64,000 nucleotides of DNA. It comes from Symsagittifera roscoffensis (taxonomy: Eukaryota > Xenacoelomorpha > Acoela > Convolutidae). The notes below the pieces were generated by a model that was given only the letters and a program-made list of their open reading frames with translations, had not been told where the DNA came from and ran no database searches. Shown here piece after piece: positions 38,501-50,500 of the stretch. The stretch is from positions 14,081,006 to 14,145,005 of the forward strand of contig NC_087063.1 in the NCBI RefSeq assembly GCF_963678635.1, given 5' to 3'. Position 1 is the first letter of the stretch; every line of letters begins with the position of its first letter. The position numbers and the translations under genes are program-made.

Positions 38501-41500
38501 AAATAAATAATTTAAGTGGACTTGAAAGGAAAAAGGCAAAATAGAAATAAAAAATTTCCGATTTTGTCTTTAATGGTCTTAAAGCCAGTATAAAACAATT
38601 GTCCAAATCTAAAACATTTGATGCGCTAGATATATAATCAATTTTTAACCATTCTATTCGACTAATTTACAAATAATACCATCAGTCATAGATGCACGCA
38701 ATATAAAATTTAAAAAATTTAAACAAAGACACAAGTTTATAAAATTTTGCAATTTATGCCAGCACTTGTGGAGCAAAAAACTCAACGAAATACGAATATC
38801 GCAGTCTTAAAACTATTTGAATTTTGAAAGTTAATACTTCCTTCTTGGCATGTGTTATGAATAATTTAGCACCTATCTTGTGGAAACCCCTATTTACAGT
38901 GGCATAAAAAAGTTATCTCCAGATTACATTAAATAATGCTCGAAAAAGAGTTTTTTCAGGTGATCACAAGACCTTCTTCGAAAACCCGCTTGACCATCGG
39001 GTAGTTCTTAATAACATAACTAGAGGATGTGTTATAGTTACAAATTTCATTATACTTTAGATAAAATCTGTATAGTTTTGAGTAGTTGTTTCTTTGAGTA
39101 CTTTCTAATTGAATATCTCTACTTTTCAGAATGTTGTCCAAATGTTTATCATTTTCTGTGAACTTTTTCAAATTGGTTAAGACTTTACCCTGAGCTATGC
39201 TGTGATACAGTTTAGCTTGTCTCAGAGCGGCAACTTTTCTCAGTTTTACCAATTCCTGACAACAACTCTCAATGCTTCCCAGATCAAAGTCAGACACCAA
39301 AACCACAAAATCGCTCGTGAGACTCTGGTCGTAAGACTTATTCAAGAAATTCGCACACTTACTAGGATCCTGCACTTTCTTCCGTATTCGAGGTTTCGAT
39401 TTCGACGTGACGTCATTAATTTCAATCTGACTATCAATTTCATCGTCTTTTTTCAAAGTTTCAGTTTCTGAAAGTTCAGTTTCGAATTCCATATGCACAG
39501 GAGAATAGCTCGTATGTTGTTCAGGACTATGGAGGCGTTGCTCTAGATTTTTAAAGGGACCATTTTCACCGAAAATTGGACCAGGTGTAGAATTGTCATG
39601 ATCAATGATAACAGAGCCACATGATCGGTAATCATCATCCATGTCAACAACTAATCGACCAGGTTGACAAATTGTAGGCCTTATTGTCGGGTAATCGTTC
39701 GAATCTTCAGATTTTTCAGCCAGAGCAGTTAGCGGAATTATTTCAGCTTCATCGCTCAATCCATTAGTTGAGCATATATCGGATTCTTTTGAACTATTCT
39801 CTAGGCTATTAAGCCGACCTTCGGAGTTCGAAATAGATTCACTGCTTGTTATTTGCGTTGTAATATCACTCGGAGAAGTCGGTACTGTTTCATTCGATTT
39901 CGGGACTTTTTTCTTCCGGGATTTCGGTTTCGGCGAAATGATCTTCTCTGCTTTCTCATTTGGTTCACTGATCCCGAGACGCCTTACATCTTGCATCACT
40001 AAGTTCAGAGCTCCCGTCAAGTCACTGTTGTTGCTTTTTAAATTTTCCAGCTCCTCAAAAGACATTCGATCGCTCATCTGGTCAACCAAAGTTAAGTCTA
40101 GACTGTCACTGAAACCTTCAATTCTATCAATCGGGTCTCCGAGTAACCCGTAAACTGCTGAATGACTTGATTTCAGTTGCTGCCATTCTATGTAGTCGTC
40201 TTCTTCGAACTCAAAAATACTCTTCTGATTATCATTTTGCTCTTTTCCGCCCAACAGTGAGTGGTCACTTTCCATTTCATTGTTACCAGAGCTCGAAGAT
40301 GAGCAAGGCACACTATCCAGGTAGTTTTTGAGAGGCTTCGACTCATTGTCAGAATCCGAATCTTCCATCTTAACTGGCAATGAAAGTGATATTTCGTCTC
40401 CATTTGTGTTTCCAGAGTCAGTGAGTTTCGAGTTTGACCTATCAATGCTTGGTGGGAGCAAAAGAGAGTCGTGAGTATCATACGGTTTCTTTGGAACCCT
40501 TTCTTCAGTAAAAACTTCAATGGATCCTTTAAGGGCATCTTCGTTTCCGCCGTCAGAATTGAACTGCTCTTCGTTATGTGAAACAGTGAGCAGCGAAAGT
40601 GTTAAATTAGAGGATTTGTTTGCTGAGTTTTCCTCAGAAGAAGTGCTGCCTATCTCTCGTGCGTTGTCACCGTTGCTACCCGAGGCGCCGATCTGAAATA
40701 TCGATCCAATATTTATCATAAAAATCAGTAAAATGGAGTCACGATACAAATACCGTAAAAAATTTTCTGCTCTTTCATGCAATAACCAAAATGAAGTATC
40801 GTGCAAATAAGTTCGAAAATAATGGATCAATATTTCAGATCAGCAGCTCCCGTACTGCACCGACATTTATTAACAAAATAGCTATTTTCTTATTCAAGTA
40901 TAGATTAATGCTTTCCAAGATCCTCTACCAGAGTATCCCCGACTTTCTTTAACCCGTCAACAAAAATTGGACCGAAAAAAAAACATTTAAAGAATTAACT
41001 CTTTCTATATCTCCCGAGTGCATGAAAACCATAATAAAGGGAGAAGAGGAGCTATTCAAAAAAATCTTAAATTACTTGAATTGAAAAAAAACATAATACA
41101 GAGCGAGAGGAAATCATTATGTGTGATAGAAACAAATCATAGCGAAACTCAACTAAATTTGTTACTATGAAATCAAAAATTTCTGAATATTACGAGCAAA
41201 AAACAATACAAAAATTTAAATGGTAACTTCTGATCTGATAAAACTTAAAGCCTCCTAAAAATGAAAAACTGAACCTTTAGCTAAAAAAAGTTATCGTTCA
41301 ACAAAAAATAGGCTTAAAATTACTTACAAACAATTTTTCCCGTTTAAAAAAGATTCGAGCCTAGGTCTTTTGCCGTCACAGGCTTAAGACCAAGTTGACT
41401 GGAGAAGTTAAGAAACTTATTTGGTTTTATATACCAAGTCATCAAACGAATTGTTGAACCGAAAAAAAGTCTGTATTCCGATTTCATAACGCTTGCTAAT

Positions 41501-44500
41501 TGCAAGCGTCAAGAATATTTTATGATTAACATTTTTTCACACGGAGTTGTACTTCGCATACACAAGCAAAAACATAACCGATAACACTACTGGGAAAAAC
41601 TGACTGAGTAAAACTTTGAGTCTACAAAATTTCTTAAGTGACGCACGCCAATTATGAGTCTGCATAATTGCTAAGTGACGCAAGCCAATTATGATGGATT
41701 AGCAGTACCAGACAGTTTGAAAAAAAACTTACCAACTAACATGCCTCAATTTATATAGCGGGCGCATTTTAACTAGCATACGAAAAAGTTCATTAAAAAC
41801 AACTGACCCTTCCTAGTTTCAAGCCCTCTTATTTTGTTGTGGGTCTCCTTCCCTACTACCTCTACGCTACAGATCCATGATAAATTGAAGCTGAAGTGAT
41901 ATTTGTAATATAATAGCTGGTCATTGATCAAAATTTTGTCGCAACAATATTTGCGACTTAGGTTGGAAAAAAAGAGTTCATACTATCACACAACAATCTT
42001 TGCTGGTGTAATAAAACTAGCCCAATTAAAGAAAGCTGGATCGATAGATAACTTTTACACCGAAACTGGAACAAACCGTTATTTTTGACACTCTAAAATG
42101 CTTGACGGTACATTGCCACACTTCCTTCCACCCAAAGTGCGTAGTCGGGAACAATTACTATTACAACACTTTAAGGTAAAAAAAAATAGTAAACGATATA
42201 ATAAAAAAAAATTAAAGCTAAAATGTGAAAAATCAAAAAGTAAACAGCTGGAAACTGCATGAAAAAAAACTTGACTCACATTATCATTTTCGCACTTCTC
42301 CAGTGCTATCTGAGCACTCTGCTGTTGTTTCTGCAGATGAGTCATATGAAGTCTCTTAATGAGTGGCACTCCATTCAACGCCTGTCTCCGCAACAGCCAA
42401 TAGCTGGTCAGTCTCGTGAGAAATTGCACTTTGTGAGGAAAGTTGACCCGCTGCACTATCTGCTCGTACTTCTCGGGAGTGATTTCCGGAAGAGCCACTA
42501 CAAAACAGACAAACACCCATCATTTCAGTTCGCCATAAATGCGAAAGAATAATAAGGACTTCGCTTAATTTTTTGTCTACCTCTCAACTCAATGAATACA
42601 CATGTTGGAGATGGAACAAGTGTTACACAGTATGGACTCAACATACCTTGCACTTGCGACGCTGACTGGGATTTATTCTGGGCAAAAATTTGTTTTAATT
42701 TCTTCGCATCTTCAGGCGCCGACGAATTGATCAATGGTTTCCTATCACTGTCTTCAGGAGTATGTTGGTCGCAATATGCCACCTTCTTCACGTTAAACAG
42801 CGTCGGACTATGCTCCGAACTGTTGATTGGTTCTAATTTAATATGCAGACCCGCCGATTGTCCGCATGCTATGTGGAACGCTGTGAAACAATTTGTTTTA
42901 CTACATTGCACGCACGCTCCGGCGTTTCTTTTCTTGCATATATAGCAGCATAGTTTAAATCTAGCAGCTGGAATGTTTTCTAAATTTTCAATTGGTTCCA
43001 GAAAAACAGCATTTGCGAACTGGACTTCCGGGATCCATATTGCACATGAGACGTGACACCATTTGTTTTTTGAGGCCTGTTTGAAGGCGCCCGTTTTAAT
43101 AGGACAGAGTTGACACGATACTGGCTGGGCGGGTGAGAGGAGACATTTCCGACAAACCCATTGGCCTTCGGGAATATACGGCACACCATAGCACTCCTAA
43201 ATAAAAACATCGTTTTGGCATGCTCTACCGCTTTTTTTTTAAATAGCTTCTTGTAAGAATTCACTCATTTAATTTAGTTAAAAATCTGCTAAATACTAAC
43301 TTCTGACGTGAAGAAACCTTTTAACAAAGATTTCACGACATTTTTTAAAAGATTTTTTGAAAATTTCATTTTGAGGATGACCAAAATTAGTCAAGCTGAT
43401 TAAGATATGTTTTGTTTCTTACCTGGTGAACTGGTAGATTGCACATATCGCAGAATAGAATTACATTCGTGTTATTCGCCTCCCCGTCCTGGCAGATAGA
43501 ACAGACAGCATCGTCTTCCTGGTCATCCACTCCTGACACTTTGGACCCGGCACTCGGACCCAGAACACTCGGGTCATAGGTCGAATCCTTCTCCAGTCGG
43601 TCCATGAGGAGCTCGAAGTCTTTTTGGGATACTTCAGGAAGCCACTTGGGGACCCTGTACTCTCTGTTGTATATTTTGAGCCATGCGTAATCTAAGTCAT
43701 CCATGACATATTCGACTTCCTTGTCCAGCTCCTCAGCCGTCTTCTCCTCAAACCTGACGATTTAAAAAAAAAACGTTTAAATTCAGTTAAAACTATTGGA
43801 TTTTTATTATACAGAGGCGCCGCGGAGCTTCGCAGTACTTGCGATACAACAAAAAAGGGCACAACAGCTCGCCCAAAAAAGGTCGCAAGCTGAGTAAAAA
43901 AAAATGTTTAAGAAAAATGGAAAAATTGATTTTTTAAACGTTTGTCTGGAATGCGGGTAAATTTAAGAAAAATACAAAGAAACACAACTGCTAGAGTTAA
44001 ACAGGCATTACCAAATTAATTTCATTAAGCGGATACTGAGCAGACAAAACTTGGGTAGACGAATGTTGAGCCGAAAAAAAATCCAAAATGGAGCTATAAA
44101 ATATTTTGAGCAAAAAAATCGTAAGTTTCAGGCCCACACCTACACTTCAGGAAGCGAAAAAATCAATTTAAAAAGTTTGGCGCTTCAAACGACAAATTAT
44201 CAGGCAACTAAACAGATATGCATCAACCAAAACCATTTAGGCCGAAAAAACATTACGCAAAAAAATTCAGGTGATTTAAATTCAACGATAAAATTCGAAT
44301 GGAACGGCCATTTAAAACGCAGATATGCTCAACAACTCTTTTGACAGCCATTCTGTTCTATTACTGTTCTGAGCTTACAGACTGAACAGATTTTGTTCAA
44401 CTAGTTTTTGACCCGAAAAAAATTCTATATTCCAATTTGATAACGCTTGCTTATCGCAAGCGTAATGATTAAAAACATAGCCAGCTGCAGTTAAAAAAGA

Positions 44501-47500
44501 GTAATGAACTCAAGAAAACAGAGAAAAGTTGACATGAAAAACTGACTGAACAATTTATTATTGGCGTTTGTTTGATAAAATTAACCCAATTTGAGAAAAC
44601 AAATTATGATTGGTGTTTGTTTGACAAAATTAACAAAACTTGAGAAAACAGGATCAATAGGCAATTTTTAAGTCCGCTAATAAATCTGATAAAAAATTTC
44701 CACTTTCGAAACTAGAAGTCGATCACGTTTTTCGTGACCTTTACACTTTTCACATGTTCGATAGCGCAGACTCCCTTCCTTTTACTAAAGAAATTGAACT
44801 GAACTCAAATTACAAGTCAAACCGCGAAAAATCAAAACTGAGCGTGACAAAAAATCACCAAGACCTATATAAGAGTACTCACTACGTTCATTACTCTTAA
44901 TAATACAGTAGTTTTTTTACTGAATAAATAATAATCCAGTAATTTCATCAAAAAAGTATTCATCGGAAGGGCAGCTAACGAGACCATGGAAGTCTACTAA
45001 TAGCTGCCCTTGAATAGCACATCAATGGCAGACAGCATCAGGAACACAGAGGCGAAGCTTCGCTTCGTAAACACTTGTGAGAACACGACTAAAGCCGCTC
45101 TATAAAGTGCAATAACAAAAATTAGAAATTATTCTTGAATTAGCAAAAATTCGTCTACCTCTAAGATTCAAACGTGCGACCTAGAGATTAAGAGCCTCAC
45201 ACACTAACAACTAAGCCAGGGAAGCTGAATAGGTACCATTAACTACTCTGTCGCAAATAATGTAGAGAACAGATGCTATGGAAGTTCCGATGCTACAGTG
45301 AAACTTCAACATGAGTTAACACTTTTAATGATCGCTTTTATTTGCGAGTTAGGTTAGAAAAAAGAAGGTTCGTATTAACAAACTAAGCTGATCGCAACTG
45401 TAAACAAAGGAAACAAGAAAAATAATCAGAAAAACAAATCCTAGTTTCACAAGTACATTGAAATTTTTCTAATAAAAACATATATTGCGTTTAAACAGCG
45501 CTAAACACAGCGCTAACAGCAATGTTTTAACTCTAGATCCCGCTGGTTGTAAACAGTTTTCTTTTGTATCTGAAAAATCACCAAAATCGTCATATCTCTA
45601 TAAATAGAAGGCTCTGAACCGTCAAATTTTTCCACCAAAGTCGCCACCCACAGAAAGTAACCGGCTATTTTTCCAACTAGTTGCAACTTAAGTTATCCAT
45701 TTTTGAACTTATGATAAAAAATTTAATTTTTCTGATGTTTGCAAACTTTTAATTTTCTCATCCTTCTTCGAGTAATCGAGTAAGCCCCTTTAACATAGAT
45801 AAAAGATATCAAAAATCCGCTTTTAAATCTTTGAAACACAGACGCATAGGTCGATTCGTTCACCAATTGATAAGGCTGTATAATAGATCCAGAAACACAA
45901 GATTATTACCAGATTCCTGTTCTTTAATGTCCAGCAAACTATCCGATTTTGTACAAAATCAAAAACTCATATTAGCGAATAACAATTTTTTACACAGACG
46001 CGAAGCGGAGCTTAACAGGACTTCGATAACCTTGTAAATAAGCAGACTTAAATCGGTCGAAGCATCTAATTCGAAGAACTGTTTTTGAAATTTGGAAAAA
46101 AACTTTAAAAAATCTTCATAAATTTGTCTCAGATGATTTTCATATTGAAAAGAATAGGTCAAGGAATACACAGCCACCGTTAGACAAGCATTCAAAATCA
46201 TTTACCGAGTGGCAACTACGCCGAAAGTACTTGGGCAAACGTCAGTTGAGCCCAAAGCAAAGTGATATCATAAAAAATGAAGCTGTAAATTTCGAAATTC
46301 TAAGTTTAACTATCCATTCATTGAAACACACTAAATTATACATTTTATTGCATTTTTAAAGGTTTAAATGCTGGAACAAAACCAATATAGCATATACCAA
46401 AACATTTAAGCAACAAGTTCTACAAATCAGCCCAGTGAGTAGTCGGACTATTGTTTGGATCTCTAGGGTTCATCGGCTAACTGTCAAAAGCTGAGAATTT
46501 TTAAAGCAGCAAAAGTTTTCTTAAGCAATTTCACATATCATTGAAATTCGGCTGCTTTTTGCTGCTTTAAAATTTTTTGTTTTTAAATTCACTTCCTCTC
46601 GCAACTGAAAACAGGACCCAAGGTTTAAATTTCCAAGCAGGCCAGGGATCTTTCCAAGAGCGAGCTAGCTACTTAGTTAATTGAAAATAAATATTTAGAC
46701 TTTAGCGCATAATGGGTAAATTTGTATTTTCGATCATTCCTAACTAGCCTTCCTTGTAGCATGATCACTTCCTGGATGATTAACGACAATCTAACTAAAA
46801 AACGAAACCCCAATCCATATGTTAAGTATACTGCATATCCGTTGGTCTAGTTGCTCATCCTTGCTCTTTTCGATAAACTAAAAATACATTTTCACTAACA
46901 AAAATAGGCTACAATTTAGTATGAACTTGGATAAATAATCTTTTTCTTCCAAATAAACAAGACCAATGTCTTTCCCTCTTAAGTTTTGGCAAAAACCTTA
47001 CTCAGTTACCTTTATCACACATTGTGTTTAGGACTTTTTAAATATCCAAATAAATGACGCTGAAAACTTTTCAGACAAAATCAGGCGAGCAGGAGCAACC
47101 ACGCCATCACAAACTTCCGAAATAAAATTTCAGGCAAACAAAAAAAAACTTATTGAATAATTTGTTTTGATGATCTTCTTTATGATTTTCAGATTTTTAT
47201 TTCGCAGATTTTTCTTCTGCATCAGGCGACGAAATAAATCAATATTGCATTTCGCAAGTTTTTTTAAAAACAAAAAGCAATGGACTATTGAGCTGGAACC
47301 TTTCTGCTCTGGAAAATACCTAGTAAATCTCAAGCAAAAACATCAGCACTAACTAAACAAATAGATATATCTCAAAAATGTCTCTCAAAAATATTGTAAG
47401 CTAGCAGATAGAAACTGAGACGGAATCAGTAAACTATTCAAACAATTGGCAAAAAAACAACATATACAAACGCATGTCTCCAATGAAGCATAATTCAGGG

Positions 47501-50500
47501 ACAAAAACCTAGAAACAGATGCACAGCGTTGAAAAAGCATGAGCGCATAACTAGGCAGATATTAGCACGTGAGAAGCCGAAACCATTGTAGCCAAGAAAT
47601 TTTCAAAGCAAAAATAATACGTCCCCAAAAAAATAATCATACAAACGATAGTCCGACAACAAACGATAGTCCGATATTAAACAGGGATAGCCGGTTACTT
47701 TGCAAGTAGCTCAGAATTTTCCGACCATGGTCTTAGAAAAACACAAAAAAACTCATCGTTTTTTTTGCATGGTGTGATGAAAATATCAAGAAAAACTAGA
47801 AGTTAAGCATATTGAATAGTCATAGTAAAAGAGAACAATTGGACAACAACTTTGCGGAAAAATTTCTGGAAAACTAAAAAATTATATAGTATTTTCGAAA
47901 TTTTTTTTAAAAAAATTAAGTTTTCAAGGCTCAAATTAAGCCTAAATAAGCAAATTTAACCCAGTCTGATGATTATTTCTGAGACCAGCAATTGCGTGTA
48001 AAACGGAAAAAAATAAAGCACTCTAACACAAAGTTCCTTCCCATTTTCAATGGTCGGATCAGAAACCAGGTCCAGCCGAGACTCGAACCCCAGACCTTCG
48101 GCTCTTATAGCACACACTTTACCACTTGACCAAATAGGAAGATATTAAAAACTATATAATATAGCCAGGTCAATTTCTTACGGATTTGTAAGAAAAATTG
48201 TTTGCGGTATAAAAGTTACCAACTACCAGTCTCTTGCTTTGCGAGAAGAAAAAAAAGGAGAAAACACTTAGCTTTGAAAAAACTTCTATAGTTCCTTGAT
48301 TTCACTTAACGATGCGGTCACCACATCAGAAATTTTTCAGTCCAATAACTGGAGTGGCATTGGAAGGCAAAACACATAAAACTTAGCAAGCAGACATTTG
48401 GTAAAGTGTAAAAAAAAACAAGAAAACCAAAACAATTTTGAATTGCGAAGACAAAAATATATCAAGTTTCAGCGCTTTGAATTTCAAATACTGTTTATGA
48501 AAGCACTTTTTTCTCAAGTTCATCCCATCTAGAGAAAACTAGAACAAAATGTAAACTTTATTCCGCTGGAAATTCAGAAAATTAAAGTTCGTTTTTGAAA
48601 CTAGCAATCATTCACGGTTTTCGTTGCATTTTCACTTTCGCTGTTCGATAGTGGTGGAGTTTGCCTTCATTTAACAGAGGAACAAATTTCATTTAGCCTG
48701 AACAAACGTTCCTGAGATTTTCCAAACAAAAAATCGCCACGAACTACTGAAGTGAAAATCATTTCGCTCTTTTATAATTTAAGAAAAAATCGACAACTGT
48801 CATATCTGTTTTACACTGAAAATAAGGTCATAAGCTCTTGCAGAAATGAAAAACTAAGTCAGAAAATTTCGCCACTTTTTTGAATTGAACTGTTGCCATA
48901 TTTAACCCCGTACTCATGCTGTGCAAAAACTAACGCCAATTAAAAGCATAAATTGAGGACAAAAAGTCGAAAACATTTAGGCTGAAAACCAAATTAACCG
49001 CAGAAAAAAATTTAACATTCAGCGTTCTCAAAAAACCTAAACAATTCATATCCTTGTACATCTAAAATTGAACAATCTTTTTTGATAAATTTTCGACATC
49101 TTTTGTGATAAAGAAAACCCAACTTGGAAAAGCTGATCAAACTTAAAGTGATTTAAACGTTTTTTCATTCCCCCTCTATGTAACCCTCCCTCCATTTAGC
49201 AGATGAACTTGATTTTAACAACTTTCAAGACTACCTGAAAATACAAACTACCTCATTAATTGCCTTCAATACGCTCGTTGATATTTCAAAAAATGTGATC
49301 AAATTTTTTCATGTGGTACGATCCCTTTAAAAGGATAACTAAAAGGACAAAAATTGGGTCGACCCTTGTTGAGCCTATAACAAAATTGTTGTAAGAAATT
49401 AATTTCAAAATACTAAGTCGACACTGAGCCGATATAAATCAAGCCGGAAGCATTCATCGAAAAAATATATTCAACGTCAGAGTTAGTCAACTTACAAGTT
49501 ACAGAACAGCTTTCATTTACATCAAAAGCAGTTTAAATCAAATCGAATATGTTTTGGTAAGTAACCTACTTATAAAAAACAATTAGATGAAAAGAATTGC
49601 ATTTAAAAATAAACGAATTGGCCGACGGAAACAAGGATGAAAACCAGAAAACCGAAAAAAAAATATCTGAAAAATTTATAAATAGCCACCTTAAATTAAC
49701 TTAAAATAACTTTCATTTACATTTCAAGAAATTGAGCAAGTCAACCTGCACGAGAAAATAATTGTGCGTATTTCTGTTAGATTTGAAGAAAAGCTGTTTA
49801 CCAAATAAAGTTGCCGATAACAAGGAAACTTCTCCTCGCAAGTGAAAATAACATTTGCAAACTCTTTGAAAACTGCTATTTGAAACAAAACAAACACAGA
49901 AGTGGTGGAGCTGCACTTCGCAAACACAAGCTAGAAAACAAAAGCAGCTATAAAAAAAATAAGAAAAAGTAGAAAAAAACCTATAATAAAGAAAACTTCT
50001 GCTAAGTGACGTATTCGAACCAGCGACCTACAGACTTGAAATCTCACGTTCTCCAATCTGCGCCATGGGCCAATGAAAATTTCCTAACACTAGCTAGCAA
50101 TGATGCAGCAATAGATGCTAATAAATTACCAATGTTATGAAGCAAAAATATCGCCAAAAATAAAACATAGCCAACTGAAAGTTGGGAAAGAGTAATGAAC
50201 ACAAGGAAACTGAAAAAAAAAACTTTTTTTTTTCGAAAATCTTAAGCTTTTGAATTTCAAAAAAAATAGATGGCCTTAAAACTCTTCGAATTTGCTGAAC
50301 AATTTATGATGGACACTTTCAGGTTAAAATTAACCCAATTTGAGAAAATTGGATCAATAGGTAAAACATTCATTTCGCTGGGAAATCTGATAATTAATTT
50401 CCATTTTTGAAATTAGAAGTCGATCACGTTTTTCGTGACCTTTACACTTTTGCTGTTCGATAGTGGAATTTGCACTTCTTTTAACAATGGAAACGCACTG

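Larger units (their letters stand above)
22452..42279. other. BRPF giant intron 5 (19.8 kb)
   Basis: The intron between exons 5 and 6. It holds the alternative terminal exon, the 12.29-kb LTR retroelement, the fold-back element it split, one full family A copy, a local repeat pair and tRNA-like cassettes. Removing the LTR element alone would leave about 7.5 kb. Confidence 0.8.

Noticed and set aside
40693-40830. ATG-like N-terminal extension of the 578-codon exon
   Set aside because: It precedes a good splice acceptor and is AT-rich with hydrophobic filler.
48060-48145. Functional tRNA genes at the tRNA-like cassettes
   Set aside because: A and B boxes are present but acceptor and anticodon stems do not pair in any cassette.
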